Positions 43,431 to 53,507 of a stretch of DNA of 64,000 bases are shown piece by piece. The DNA lies in assembly GCF_014641615.1 (NCBI RefSeq), contig NZ_BMIB01000004.1, positions 1,134,785-1,198,784 of the forward strand, in the 5' to 3' direction. How positions within the stretch are numbered: the stretch's first letter is position 1; each line of letters opens with the position of its first letter. The DNA is from Filimonas zeae (GTDB taxonomy: Bacteria; Bacteroidota; Bacteroidia; Chitinophagales; Chitinophagaceae). Below the pieces are notes generated by a model. It was not told where the DNA came from. It worked only from the letters and a program-made list of their open reading frames with translations, and made no database searches. Made by a program: the position numbers and the translations under genes.

Positions 43431-46400
43431 TTACAGGCTCAGGTTAAGACCAATGTTAAATACACGCTGTAAAGGATAACCCAGACCATTACCGCCCATT
43501 TCCACATCCCACAACTTAAAGTTGCTGAATGTATACAGGTTAGAACCATTGGCGTAAATGCGGGTAGCACCTATGCCCCATTTGCGTAACAAGTGTTGCG
43601 GCACGTTGTAACCAATTTCCATGGTTTTCAGGCGCAGAAACTTGCCATTGCGCAGCCACCAGCTGGAAGTTTGGTTATTGTTAGATACAAAGAAATTGCT
43701 GAGCCTTGGCCACAAAGCATAGCTGTTGCGGTTGTCTTCCGACCAGTGGTCTCTGGCAATTACCTCCAGCAATCCGTTTTGTGCACCACCGTTTACTACA
43801 AAAGGCGATATGTTTTCGGGATTGATAAAAAAGGATGTTCTGGCAGCGCCCTGGAAGAAAGCACTGAAATCTAAAGCGCCATGCCCTACAGAGAACCCGA
43901 AACCATATACAATTTCAGGGTTAGTAGGATAGCCCATAGGTACCCTGTCGTTATTGGTGATTTGTCCGTCACCATCCATATCATGGTACTTGATATCACC
44001 ACCCATTACCCTTTGCACACTGCTGAAGCTTTGCCGGGGGGAATTGTCTGCTTCAACATCATCATTAAACAGGCGTTCTGCCAGAAACCCAAACGTTTTG
44101 CTGGTGCTATGCCCCGCACGGTACAGATACGACAGCTCGTTACCCCATATCGGTTCGTCATACACTTTTATCTTGTTGGTAGCATAGGTAAAGTTGCCTC
44201 TGGATTGAATCCACCATTTATTACCCAGCTCTTTATTGTAATCTACCGACACATCAATACCCTGACTTTCTACCTTACCTATGTTGGCCGATACGTTTGC
44301 CGCCAGCCCCATAGTAGTGGGCACATAAGAGCGTGACATAAGGATGTTGGAGCGGTATTGCTTATAAGCATCTATAATAATGTTGATGGAACGGAACAGG
44401 CTGATATCTGTACCTATATTAATCTGTCGTGAAAGCTCCCAGGTAATTTTATCGTTGGCATAACGATAAATAGAAACACCAGGGCGGTAGTAAGCATAAT
44501 CCTGTCCAAACTGAGCGCCATAGCCTCCGTCGTTCATATTTACGTTAGACATATAAAAGAACCTGTCACCCGTATTGCCTATCTGGTCGTTACCTACCAA
44601 GCCATAAGTAGCCCGGAGTTTAAATTTGGAAACAACATCGGTAAGGGGTTCAAAGAAGCTTTCGTTGTTTACGTTCCAGCCTACACCCCATGAAGGGAAA
44701 AAGCCGAAGCGGCTGGAGGATGCAAAACGCTCAGAACCGTTGTAGCCAAAGTTAAACTCTGCCAGGTAGCGGTTATCGTAACCATAAGTAAACCTGCCTG
44801 ATACGCCGGAGTTTCTGGCTGGCAGGGAAGCCTGCAGGTTACCTGCGTTGGCCGTTTGGTAGCTGCGCATAATGCCTATTACCATACCCGATACAGCATG
44901 CTTATCAAACAGGTGACTGTAGTTGGCAGCAGCTTCTACATAAAATGTAGTGTTTAATAATTTACGGCCTTCATAGTAGTTCAGGTATTCCGTACCTACC
45001 AGCCCTACCGAAGAAGCCGAACCATCGTTAAGGGCGATGATACGCTCTACCGATTTACCATCGATGGTGCTGGGAGAGTAGTAGAATGGATTGTACTGTC
45101 GCGACAGATCGAAATAGGAATACCGGTTGGTATACGCCATAGTACGCACGTTCAGGCCAGGTGTAACAGCACTCAGGTCCTGCTTCAGCTCCAGCTGTGC
45201 CAGCATGGTAGACGTATTATACTGCTGAAACCCAGACAGAGAAAGAGCATAGGGGTTCATATACAGCGTGTTGGTACCCGGCACCAGTGCGTTACCAAAC
45301 AACGGGTGTTTGGCAATGGGATGATAGGATGACGGATAAATAGCCGGGAACATAACGGGGTTAGACCAGATAGCCCTGGCAAATACCAGCTGCCCGCCAT
45401 TAATACGGTTACCATTGCCATCATATCCACCAACAGGACCGCTGTAATCATCAAACTGCCCGTACAGGCGAATGATGGCCTCCGTGGTTTTCGTAAACTT
45501 CAGATTTACGTTAGAGCGGATAGCATAGTTGCGCAGTTTAATGTTATTGCTGAAGTTGTTAAGCTTATTATCCTTCAGCATACCATTATCAATGTTATAA
45601 GTACCAGACACATAGTACTGTGCATTGGGTGCACCACCAGATACGTTTAAGTTAAAACGCTGGTTCATAGTGCGGTCTTTTATCAACAGGTTAATCCAGT
45701 TGTTGTTAGGATACAGCAGCGGATTATCGCCTGCTCTGGTATGGTCTATTTTGTTCTGGGAATAAGGCAGAATCTGCTCCGGGGTTCTGGTAAGCACCGC
45801 CTCGTTCGCCAATGTCATATAGGTGATATTGTCAGAAAACTTAAAGTTCCGGGTGTTGGTAGACATAGAGTTTTCTGCCCTGAAATTGAATCTGGTTTTA
45901 CCGGAGGCACCGGATTTGGTAAGCACCAGTACCACGCCATTAGCTCCCCTGGCACCATATACCGCCGCCGCTGTAGCATCTTTTAATACAGAAAAAGAAG
46001 AGATATCATCTGGCTGTAAACGCGCCATATCGGTGGCGCTGGATTCCACGCCGTCAATCAGAATCAGCGGGTCTACTTTACCGGAGCCAAACGTACCCAG
46101 CCCACGAATAAAGAACGAAGCATTGTCTGCCCCTGGTTCGCCGCTGCGCTGGTAGGCAATTAAACCGGATATTCTACCGGCAAGCATGGTAGTAAGGTTG
46201 CCTGTGGGGCCTTTTAACTCTTTGGGGTTTACGGATGTAATAGAGCTTACCATACTTACTTTACGCTGGGTACCGTAGCCTACCACCGCTACATCGTTCA
46301 GGCCATTGTCTTCAGCTTTCATTACCACATCTACTACCGGGCGTTTTTCTACGGCTACCTCTATCTGCTGATAACCGATAAAAGAAAACACCAGTGTATC

Positions 46401-46631
46401 AGTTGGTAATACACGTAGCGCATAAAACCCTTTTTCATCGGTACGGGTGGTAATACGTGCATTGGATCTGGCGCGTACAATAGCGCTCTCCAGTACTGAG
46501 GTGTCCGACCGGACGGTACCGGTAACTAATATCCGGTTGTCCTGTGCATACAATTGTGTTATGGCAAGGCCCGTGGTAAGTATACACACAAGGAGGCCTC
46601 TCCACACATTTGTTAAAAATGAATGACTCAT
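43431..46631 (-). CDS. SusC-family TonB-dependent oligosaccharide transporter
   Basis: 1066 residues. Signal peptide ending QLYAQ (about residue 28). A carboxypeptidase-like domain (about 32-115, ILVTGTVRSDTSVLESAIVRARSN) is followed by the plug with the SusC signature VVGYGTQRKVSMVSSITSV and LILIDGVES. The remaining ~800 residues are the beta-barrel, ending NIGLNLSL. It imports oligosaccharides together with SusD, 33 nt downstream. The gap to the upstream hybrid regulator is 272 nt, which should hold its promoter. I found no clear -7 match there. Confidence 0.95.
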   Translation of the reverse strand: MSHSFLTNVWRGLLVCILTTGLAITQLYAQDNRILVTGTVRSDTSVLESAIVRARSNARITTRTDEKGFYALRVLPTDTLVFSFIGYQQIEVAVEKRPVVDVVMKAEDNGLNDVAVVGYGTQRKVSMVSSITSVNPKELKGPTGNLTTMLAGRISGLIAYQRSGEPGADNASFFIRGLGTFGSGKVDPLILIDGVESSATDMARLQPDDISSFSVLKDATAAAVYGARGANGVVLVLTKSGASGKTRFNFRAENSMSTNTRNFKFSDNITYMTLANEAVLTRTPEQILPYSQNKIDHTRAGDNPLLYPNNNWINLLIKDRTMNQRFNLNVSGGAPNAQYYVSGTYNIDNGMLKDNKLNNFSNNIKLRNYAIRSNVNLKFTKTTEAIIRLYGQFDDYSGPVGGYDGNGNRINGGQLVFARAIWSNPVMFPAIYPSSYHPIAKHPLFGNALVPGTNTLYMNPYALSLSGFQQYNTSTMLAQLELKQDLSAVTPGLNVRTMAYTNRYSYFDLSRQYNPFYYSPSTIDGKSVERIIALNDGSASSVGLVGTEYLNYYEGRKLLNTTFYVEAAANYSHLFDKHAVSGMVIGIMRSYQTANAGNLQASLPARNSGVSGRFTYGYDNRYLAEFNFGYNGSERFASSSRFGFFPSWGVGWNVNNESFFEPLTDVVSKFKLRATYGLVGNDQIGNTGDRFFYMSNVNMNDGGYGAQFGQDYAYYRPGVSIYRYANDKITWELSRQINIGTDISLFRSINIIIDAYKQYRSNILMSRSYVPTTMGLAANVSANIGKVESQGIDVSVDYNKELGNKWWIQSRGNFTYATNKIKVYDEPIWGNELSYLYRAGHSTSKTFGFLAERLFNDDVEADNSPRQSFSSVQRVMGGDIKYHDMDGDGQITNNDRVPMGYPTNPEIVYGFGFSVGHGALDFSAFFQGAARTSFFINPENISPFVVNGGAQNGLLEVIARDHWSEDNRNSYALWPRLSNFFVSNNNQTSSWWLRNGKFLRLKTMEIGYNVPQHLLRKWGIGATRIYANGSNLYTFSNFKLWDVEMGGNGLGYPLQRVFNIGLNLSL

Positions 46632-46903
46632 TGCAATCTGTTGTTTTGGTTAATAAACTGCCACGTCACCTGTTAGCAGGCAACACAGCTTTTTCCACAT
46701 GGGCTGCAATTCAATAAAACGCGCTGATTGGTTTAAGAGAACAGGCTATAGGCTGGCGGAAAAGGCCCTGCGCTTTTCAGGTTACATTGGCTGATCATGA
46801 AACATTTTTTAGATGAATAAATAAATCTTACTGTAAAAAAAGTATGATTTATGCATTCGCGCCGGGGCCAAACTCGTCCAATTGAGGGGGTGAACTCTGC
46901 CGG

Positions 46904-49900
46904 TTAAGGCTTTTTTCCTGATGAAATACGCGACTTGCTCCTTTTTACAACGTGCTCGTCCAGCCGTATCGTTTTCTGAAAAGGTTTACGGTATTTACGG
47001 ATATATTCTGAGGGATTGCAACCGAACAGTTTATAAAATTGTTCACGAAAATACTTTGCATCATTAATCCCTACCATGCAGGTAACCTCATTTACATTGC
47101 AGGAAGTATTAATAAATAATTCTGCTGCCTTACGCAACCGGATAAAACGTATAAAATTACTTACTGTTTGTCCGGAAAAAGCTTTCACTTTTTTATACAG
47201 GTTAGAATGGCTCATGCCTATAGCCGTAGCCAGTGTTTTAATGGTAAACTCTTCATCATCCATATGCTTCTCCACAATCTCTATACAGCTGTCCAGAAAG
47301 GCTTTATAATCTTCCGGTACTTTCAGGCTGTGACTTTGCAGGGTAATCTCGTTAAAGAAATAACGTTGCAACTGCGTTCTGGTCCGGAGCAGGCTTTCCA
47401 CCCTGGCCATCAGTATTTCTTTATCAAAGGGTTTGGTAATGTAATCGTCTGCGCCACACTCTACTCCTTTCAGTTTAATTTCTGTGGAGGTACCTGCGGT
47501 TAACAGAATTACCGGAATATGGCTTAATGCCTCTTCTTCTTTAATGCGGCTGCACAGTTCAATACCACTCATAGCCCCCATCATCACATCGCTGATAATA
47601 ATATCAGGCCCATATTGTTGCGCCAGTTGCAGCCCTTCCTCGCCGGAACCAGCCTCGTACAACCGGAAGGTATCCTTAAACAAACGGGCTATATATTGCC
47701 TTACTTCCTCATTATCATCCACTATCAGCATGGTCTGTTCTTCCGATACCAGCGGAGCAGGTTCTGCAAGTACCGGTTTGGCGGCTTCTTTTACCAGCGG
47801 CTTCTCCGCAATTACTTCTTCCATCAACTCTTCCAGAAAAACGGCGTTCTCTGTTACTTCCTCAAAAATAATACGGCCTGCAAAATGCTCCCTGCCCTTG
47901 TTTAACGCTATACTGAAAGTGGTGCCTGCCTTCTCATTGTTCTGGTAGGTGATAGTGCCTTTATGTGCTTCAATAAAGTTTTTTACTAAAAATAGTCCTA
48001 TACCAAAACCTGGCTTCACTGCCTTACCTGCATCTTTTGCCTGGTAAAACTTATCAAATATTTTATTACCGGCGTGTGCGGCAATACCGCAACCACTGTC
48101 TGTAATTTTTACTACAAACTGATTGAGCGTTTCTTCTACCAAAAACTGGACATGGCCACCGTCTGGTGTAAACTTGAGGGCGTTGGATAACAAATTAAAC
48201 AGCGCTATCTCCATCTTCTCCCTATCGGCATACACTTCCAGTGCATGATTATTGCAGGAGAAGGTGTAATGTATACGTCTGTTTTTAGCCTGTTGTATAA
48301 AACACAGATATACCTCATAACATAACTCATAAAAATTCAGTTTGGCAATACGCAGACTGTCTTCCTCAGAATCAGCTTTTCTAAACAGCAGCAACTGATC
48401 TACCAGGCTTAGCAACCGTTTTGCATTTCTGTATACCACGTTCAGATTTTCCGGGTCTGCCTCTTTGCCGGAACTGTACAGCAGTTCCTTTACCGGGTTA
48501 ATGATTAACGTAAGCGGTGTTCTGAACTCGTGCGATACATGGGTAAAGAAAGAAAGCTTGCGTTCGTTCAACTCTTTCTCTTTTTCCATTTTCAGGTGCG
48601 CCAGCTTTATTTCATAATTCAAACGCTCCTGCCGCTTTTGATATAATAACCAGGTACGAACCAGCAATACTGACAAGCCTATATATAAACACCAGGCCCA
48701 CCAGCTTCTGTACCAGGGCGGCAGCACCTGTATTATAATTACCCGCTCATTACGGCTCCATACCCCTTCGGCATTAGTGCATTTAATATGTAACACATAA
48801 TTTCCATCGCGCAGGCGGGAATAGTTGGCGGTGCGTAGTTTGCCATAGGTCCAGTCTTTATCCCACCCTTCCATATAATAGGCATAGGATATTTTATCGG
48901 GTGCAGAATATTCCAGTGCAGCAAAATCAACAGACAGTACCGCCTTATCGTAAGGCAGGCGTATCACCTCTACATCGTATACGGATTTACCGTCTTTAAT
49001 AAAATTATCTTTCCCCGCAGGTTGATTGTTAATGCGCATACCGGTTACCAGCAGATCGGGCATACCACCAGCTGCACGAACGCTATCCGGCGAAAACAAA
49101 TTGAACCCTTTAATGCCGCCAAAAAGCAACTCCCCACTTTGCAGTCTTAGCGCAGCGTTGTAGTTAAACTGATTGGTTTGCAAACCATCAGAACCATAGA
49201 AGTTAGTAAAGTGGCGGGTATCAGGGTCAAAGCGGCAAAGGCCGTTAAACGTGCTTATCCATAACTGGCCATGTACATCTTCCAACATGTTCAGTGCAGA
49301 GTTATTGCTAAGCCCTTCACTTTCCGATATTACTTCCCAATCGCCCTTTTCCGGATGCAACAACAGCAACCCACCTCCTTCCGTTCCTACCCAGCAGCGG
49401 TTGGCTTTATCCTGATGGAAAAAGCGGACAGGGAAGTTCACAGTATAAAAACGATGATTGTTTTTCTGGGTATCTATTCTGACAAGCGTATTAAAATTGC
49501 CTGCCCAAAGGTTTCCGCTCCGGTCTTCTGCAAGGCTTATTACATCTCTTATTCTATCATCAAACACTTCAAACTTATCAGCAGTACGGTTATACTTATA
49601 TAATCTGCCGGAAGAGCAGGTGCCCGCCCACAGGTTGTGCAACCGATCTTCATACAACTGCCACACATAGCAATCTTCGTACTGATTCTTCTCATTAAAG
49701 CAGGTATACTTTTTAAACGTGTGCGTAGCAGCATCAAAACGGTTAATGCCTCCGCCGTAGGTAGCTATCCATATATTGTTGTGGTAATCATTTACAATAC
49801 TGGTAGCAAAATTATTGCTGAGCGTTCCCGGCTGCCCTGCTTTATGTTTGTAACTGGTATACTGGTTGCGCTGGCGGTTCCAGCAGCTTACACCGCCACC

Positions 49901-51064
49901 ATCGGTACCTATCCAGATGTTCTGCTGCTCATCTTCGCAAAAGGAAAGTATAAAATCATTCACCACACTGTTAGCCGTGAAGGGGTCGTGACTGATGGTG
50001 GAAAAGCGGTTTTTCTTCCGGTCAATCAGGTTAATGCCTCCACGCAGGGTACCAATCCATTTACGCTCTTCCTTGTCTTCATATATAGCATAGATAGCAT
50101 TGCTGTTAATACCTGTTTTACCGTTTTCCGGCTGCATGTAGGTAAAGCTTCCGGTAAGGGTGTTGAGTATATTCACTCCGCCACCATCGGTAGCAATCCA
50201 TAACAACCCTTTTTTGTCCATGCACAAGCCGGCAATCTTACGGTCAGAAAGCAGTCCCTGCTGCTCGTTATACATTTGCAACGTATTGTTGCTGGTATTA
50301 AATGCTGCCAGCCCTCTGTCTGTACCCAGCCACATCATACCGTTTTTGCCAGCCACCATACAGGTAGCGGAATGAATGCTGCTGCCTGTTACCTCCAGCC
50401 TTGCCATCTGGCTGTTAAAGCGGCAAAGACCCACACTGTGCACCATTACCCAGGTCTGATTGGCCGAATCAAAGTCAATACCCTGTGCGTAGTAATTCCA
50501 TATTACTTTTCCCTTGGCATGGCAGGGAATCTGTTTAGCCAGTTTTCCCCCATCAAACTTCAGCAAACCCAAACCTGCGGTAGCCACCAGCATGGCACCT
50601 CCGGCAGTTTTGCGGATTTCGTTTACGGATACGTGCACCGGCACCTTTTGCGTTGAGCCATTGGGTTGATAATATAAAGTAGAAAAATAGTCTTTGATAT
50701 TACAGTAAATGCTCAGGCCCTTTTTGGTGCCCACCCATATATTGTTGCGGCTGTCTTCACAAACTGCGGTAATGCGGTTATCAATTAATGTGGCAGAATC
50801 GCCCAGGCGGTTACGGAATACTTTAAAGCTGTAGCCATCGTAGCGGTTCAGCCCATCAAAAGTTCCAAACCACATAAAGCCTTTACTATCCTGATTAATG
50901 CAGGTGATAGAGTTATTAGACAAGCCTTGTTCTATACCCAGATATTGTACCTGTACGTTCTGCCCCACTGCCTGAAAATGCATTCCCAGGCATATCCACA
51001 TGCACAACATCACAAAACACAGACGTGTTTTATTTTCAATAGCAGTCAGTATCATCTTACACAT
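46904..51064 (-). CDS. Hybrid two-component sensor-regulator (HTCS) of the utilization locus
   Basis: 1386 residues. Signal or anchor segment at ~14-34. Then repeated two-component propeller motifs (GLSNNSITCINQDSKGFMWFGT and many WIGT blades) form a periplasmic sensor to about residue 700, then a Y_Y_Y domain and a membrane helix (~800). HisKA has H845 in HVSHEFRTPL; HATPase shows NLLSNALKF and SGCGIA. A Glu/Ala/Pro-rich linker leads to a receiver with D1159 in ISDVMMG and a C-terminal AraC HTH domain (about 1270-1370). It senses an oligosaccharide in the periplasm and activates the adjacent locus. It has its own -7 box at 51118-51125. Confidence 0.95.
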   Translation of the reverse strand: MCKMILTAIENKTRLCFVMLCMWICLGMHFQAVGQNVQVQYLGIEQGLSNNSITCINQDSKGFMWFGTFDGLNRYDGYSFKVFRNRLGDSATLIDNRITAVCEDSRNNIWVGTKKGLSIYCNIKDYFSTLYYQPNGSTQKVPVHVSVNEIRKTAGGAMLVATAGLGLLKFDGGKLAKQIPCHAKGKVIWNYYAQGIDFDSANQTWVMVHSVGLCRFNSQMARLEVTGSSIHSATCMVAGKNGMMWLGTDRGLAAFNTSNNTLQMYNEQQGLLSDRKIAGLCMDKKGLLWIATDGGGVNILNTLTGSFTYMQPENGKTGINSNAIYAIYEDKEERKWIGTLRGGINLIDRKKNRFSTISHDPFTANSVVNDFILSFCEDEQQNIWIGTDGGGVSCWNRQRNQYTSYKHKAGQPGTLSNNFATSIVNDYHNNIWIATYGGGINRFDAATHTFKKYTCFNEKNQYEDCYVWQLYEDRLHNLWAGTCSSGRLYKYNRTADKFEVFDDRIRDVISLAEDRSGNLWAGNFNTLVRIDTQKNNHRFYTVNFPVRFFHQDKANRCWVGTEGGGLLLLHPEKGDWEVISESEGLSNNSALNMLEDVHGQLWISTFNGLCRFDPDTRHFTNFYGSDGLQTNQFNYNAALRLQSGELLFGGIKGFNLFSPDSVRAAGGMPDLLVTGMRINNQPAGKDNFIKDGKSVYDVEVIRLPYDKAVLSVDFAALEYSAPDKISYAYYMEGWDKDWTYGKLRTANYSRLRDGNYVLHIKCTNAEGVWSRNERVIIIQVLPPWYRSWWAWCLYIGLSVLLVRTWLLYQKRQERLNYEIKLAHLKMEKEKELNERKLSFFTHVSHEFRTPLTLIINPVKELLYSSGKEADPENLNVVYRNAKRLLSLVDQLLLFRKADSEEDSLRIAKLNFYELCYEVYLCFIQQAKNRRIHYTFSCNNHALEVYADREKMEIALFNLLSNALKFTPDGGHVQFLVEETLNQFVVKITDSGCGIAAHAGNKIFDKFYQAKDAGKAVKPGFGIGLFLVKNFIEAHKGTITYQNNEKAGTTFSIALNKGREHFAGRIIFEEVTENAVFLEELMEEVIAEKPLVKEAAKPVLAEPAPLVSEEQTMLIVDDNEEVRQYIARLFKDTFRLYEAGSGEEGLQLAQQYGPDIIISDVMMGAMSGIELCSRIKEEEALSHIPVILLTAGTSTEIKLKGVECGADDYITKPFDKEILMARVESLLRTRTQLQRYFFNEITLQSHSLKVPEDYKAFLDSCIEIVEKHMDDEEFTIKTLATAIGMSHSNLYKKVKAFSGQTVSNFIRFIRLRKAAELFINTSCNVNEVTCMVGINDAKYFREQFYKLFGCNPSEYIRKYRKPFQKTIRLDEHVVKRSKSRISSGKKP

Positions 51065-51117
51065 TTAAGCAGTAGTTCACACTTTCATACAACAATTACA
51101 ACCGATAGCAATACCCC

Positions 51118-51125
51118 CAAATATA
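51118..51125 (-). promoter_or_regulatory. Bacteroidota -7 box for the hybrid regulator gene
   Basis: TATATTTG on the minus strand, an exact TAnnTTTG match, 54 nt upstream of the ATG. A CTTG sequence about 12 nt further upstream is too close to be a standard -33 element. Confidence 0.45.
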
Positions 51126-51297
51126 ACCGCCGGCGGCAAGAAAAGCTTACTCAATTTTAACCGGCAAGCACCTTATTTTACGCTTTCCTGTTTTATTGTG
51201 TAAACATTTATCGTCTCTATTTACGCTGCAACCAACAGGCGAGGCCCGTAAAAATGACCAGAATCAGTAATTTCACTTCCTCAGAAAAGCAGTTTAC

Positions 51298-52032
51298 ATG
51301 AGTATTCCCGCCATTTTACAAAACAGCGCTCACCGTCCATGGCCCTTACCCACTACCAACTGGAAATATTACCAGGAATGGAATAAATCGCTGTTTCTGC
51401 ACTGGCCGGTAGACCCTGAAGCGTTGCGTGCCGTTATTCCTGAAGGTACCCAGCTGGATATATTTGAAGGGAAGGCGTGGATTTCAGTAGTGGCTTTTAC
51501 CATGCAGAAGATACGGCCAAAGCATCTGCCGTTTTTTAAACCGGTTTCTGACTTTCATGAAATTAACGTGCGCACGTATGTAACCAAAAACAATAAGCCA
51601 GGCGTGTTCTTTATTAACATTGAAGCACAAAAAGCCCTGTCGGTATTTTTATCGCGCAGTATTTCCGGTTTGCCTTATGAAAAGTCTACCATTCTGCGTT
51701 CGTTGCACAACAACCTGCACACCTACGCCTCGGTAAACCATAAAAAGCAGTTTCACCTGCATGCCGAATACACGCTTTCTGCTGCACCGGTAACCAAAAC
51801 ACCGCTGGACCTGTTTTTAACCGAGCGGTATTGCCTGTATGTGCCGCTGCAAAAACAACTCTTCCGTTACAATATTCACCATGCAGAGTGGCCCATGCAG
51901 CCCGTAACCATACACAAGCTATTATTAGAATATAAAGCGGGCGAAACCTTGCTTACCACCGATACGCCTCCGGTACTTTCACACTACTCGGAGGGGGTAC
52001 AAGTGGTTGCGTGGGATAAAGAACCCGCCTGA
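51298..52032 (+). CDS. DUF2071 (YqjF-family) protein
   Basis: 244 residues, soluble. The family blocks are visible: WNKSLFLHWPVDPEALRAVIPEG near residue 40, WISVVAFTMQKIRPKHLPF, the EINVRTYVTKNNKPGVFFINI strand pair, and a C-terminal LPPLSHYSEGV-like ending. DUF2071 proteins form a double-hotdog-like or acetoacetate-decarboxylase-like fold and have no assigned function. It is divergent from the hybrid regulator. A -7 box for the next gene lies past its stop, so it is transcribed alone. Confidence 0.85.
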   Translation: MSIPAILQNSAHRPWPLPTTNWKYYQEWNKSLFLHWPVDPEALRAVIPEGTQLDIFEGKAWISVVAFTMQKIRPKHLPFFKPVSDFHEINVRTYVTKNNKPGVFFINIEAQKALSVFLSRSISGLPYEKSTILRSLHNNLHTYASVNHKKQFHLHAEYTLSAAPVTKTPLDLFLTERYCLYVPLQKQLFRYNIHHAEWPMQPVTIHKLLLEYKAGETLLTTDTPPVLSHYSEGVQVVAWDKEPA

Positions 52033-52064
52033 TTATAGGGGGAGGGTCGTTTAAGGTTGCCTGG

Positions 52065-52072
52065 TATATTTG
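52065..52072 (+). promoter_or_regulatory. Bacteroidota -7 box that fixes the start of the 52100 gene
   Basis: TATATTTG, an exact TAnnTTTG match, 28 nt upstream of the ATG at 52100. An in-frame ATG at 52070 lies inside the box itself and would be upstream of the transcript start, so it is discarded. Confidence 0.5.
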
Positions 52073-52099
52073 AGTGGATTTTTAAAACGACCCTACTGC

Positions 52100-52522
52100 A
52101 TGGAACATCTTGAACAAATTGCCTGGTCAAAGGCAGACGCAGACCTATTGCGTATGATCTACGACATTGACAAATGGAGCCCACGAATGCTGAATGCTGT
52201 TGCCAACGAACTTTCTAAAAGAGGATTACTGCCAGACGATCTTGACATTTACCGGAAACAAAAGATTGCTGAAGAAGAAGTGCTGCTGAACAATGGAAAA
52301 TCAGCCAACAAAATGGGCCTTATTATTGGCTGGCTTACCAGTTTCAGTATCATCGGAGCCTTTATAGGCTACTATTACTCGCAGTATACCATCAACAGCC
52401 GCTACACGGGTAAATCGTACTACTGCTACAACAACAGCAGCCGTAAGGTAGCCCGCGCTATGATGGTTACTTCCTCCGTTCTCAGTATTGCCAGTATTGT
52501 TTATATCTTCAGGCATCAATAG
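52100..52522 (+). CDS. Small membrane protein of unknown function, 140 aa
   Basis: 140 residues. The N-terminal ~70 residues are soluble and helical, with the pattern YDIDKWSPRMLNAVANELSK and LPDDLDIYRKQKIAEEEV. Two hydrophobic segments follow, about 82-103 (GLIIGWLTSFSIIGAFIGYYY) and 119-137 (ARAMMVTSSVLSIASIVYIF), with a Tyr/Ser/Asn-rich loop between them that contains one Cys. No family is recognised. It ends 5 nt before the PhyH gene start, so the two probably share a transcript. Confidence 0.72.
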   Translation: MEHLEQIAWSKADADLLRMIYDIDKWSPRMLNAVANELSKRGLLPDDLDIYRKQKIAEEEVLLNNGKSANKMGLIIGWLTSFSIIGAFIGYYYSQYTINSRYTGKSYYCYNNSSRKVARAMMVTSSVLSIASIVYIFRHQ

Positions 52523-52527
52523 ATGCT

Positions 52528-53253
52528 ATGAGCATACAAACCACAGAAGCTTACAGACAGGAAGTTGCTACAAACGGATTTACAGTAATTGACAGGATTT
52601 ATGAACGGGAAGCAGTGGCCGCGCTGTTAACAATGATACAGCAGGCAGACTCTTCCCGTTCTACTTTTCGTAAGTCTGATGACCTGTTTGCTATCCGTCA
52701 GTTTTTAAAAGAATTGCCGCAGGCAATGCCACTGATTTTTACCCCGGCACTGCAACAATTAATCGCGCAGATATTCGGAGATGGCTACTTTGTAGTGAAG
52801 TCTATTTACTTTGATAAGCCCGCCCAATCTAACTGGTTTGTTGCCTGGCATCAGGACCTCACCATTTCCGTAAAGGAAAAGATAGAAACAGAAGGCTTTG
52901 GCCCCTGGACGGTAAAACAACAACAGTTTGCGGTACAGCCACCCCTCCCGCTGCTGGAAGACAATTTCACTATCCGTATACACCTGGATGATACCACCGC
53001 CGACAATGGGGCGCTTAAAGTGATACCCGGCTCACATGCCAAAGGTGTTTACCGACCCGAAACCATTGACTGGCAGGAAGAAAAAGAAACCATCTGCGAA
53101 GTGCCTGCCGGTGGTGTGATGTTAATGAAGCCGTTGCTGCTGCATGCATCTGGCAGAACAGTTAACCAGCACCAGCGCCGGGTGGTGCATATTGAATTCA
53201 GCAGGCAGCAACTACCTGCCCCCTTGCAATGGAGTGAAATGGCCAGCTATTAA
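52528..53253 (+). CDS. Phytanoyl-CoA dioxygenase (PhyH) family oxygenase
   Basis: 241 residues. An Fe(II)/2-oxoglutarate jelly-roll: the metal ligands are H108 and D110 in AWHQDLT and the distal H206 in LLLHASGRT; an Arg in QHQRRVVHIEF fits 2-oxoglutarate binding. The block ADNGALKVIPGSH is the family's typical strand. It would hydroxylate a small molecule or lipid using oxygen and 2-oxoglutarate; the substrate is unknown. It starts 5 nt after the small membrane protein gene and likely shares its promoter. Convergent with the 53260 gene after 6 nt. Confidence 0.9.
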   Translation: MSIQTTEAYRQEVATNGFTVIDRIYEREAVAALLTMIQQADSSRSTFRKSDDLFAIRQFLKELPQAMPLIFTPALQQLIAQIFGDGYFVVKSIYFDKPAQSNWFVAWHQDLTISVKEKIETEGFGPWTVKQQQFAVQPPLPLLEDNFTIRIHLDDTTADNGALKVIPGSHAKGVYRPETIDWQEEKETICEVPAGGVMLMKPLLLHASGRTVNQHQRRVVHIEFSRQQLPAPLQWSEMASY

Positions 53254-53259
53254 TAACTG

Positions 53260-53487
53260 TTATAATACATCGGCATAATTATCTTTTACATACCGGGAAA
53301 TATAGGTGCTTAATTCCTTCCCTTCCTGCGCCCGCTTTTTCATGGCTTCCACATGCCGCTTACCCGGTTTGTGGTAATTGTATACATATACACCATCAGA
53401 GCCTCTGAAACGAATGTGTATGCAATCAGCACCTGCCTCATATAACAGCACACCTGAATTGCCCGAGAGGTTTTTATACCGTTTCAT
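53260..53487 (-). CDS. Small conserved-looking protein of unknown function, 75 aa
   Basis: 75 residues, basic, soluble. It reads as a short beta-rich part (SGVLLYEAGADCIHIRFRGSDGVYVYNYHKPG) followed by a helical, Lys-rich tail (HVEAMKKRAQEGKELSTYISRYV). The first part has a KTSC-like feel (strand, then G-x-Y-x-Y), but the signature is not clear enough to assign. It lies 20 nt after the TspO gene and may be the last gene of that run. Confidence 0.62.
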   Translation of the reverse strand: MKRYKNLSGNSGVLLYEAGADCIHIRFRGSDGVYVYNYHKPGKRHVEAMKKRAQEGKELSTYISRYVKDNYADVL

Positions 53488-53507
53488 ATGCGCTGGTTTG
53501 CTGCTGC

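Larger units (their letters stand above)
30219..51064 (-). other. Polysaccharide utilization locus, probable type II arabinogalactan substrate
   Basis: Ten same-strand genes plus one broken lipoprotein. They run from the hybrid sensor-regulator (46904-51064) through SusC, SusD, two surface lipoproteins, the BNR_4 propeller, GH43_24-like, GH2, DUF2264 and GH43 proteins. Exo-beta-1,3-galactanase (GH43_24), GH145-type alpha-L-rhamnosidase (BNR_4 fold), GH154 beta-glucuronidase (DUF2264), GH2 beta-galactosidase and a GH43 debranching enzyme are the activities known to strip Rha-GlcA-capped arabinogalactan side chains. Families are read from sequence; the substrate is inference. Confidence 0.7.
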
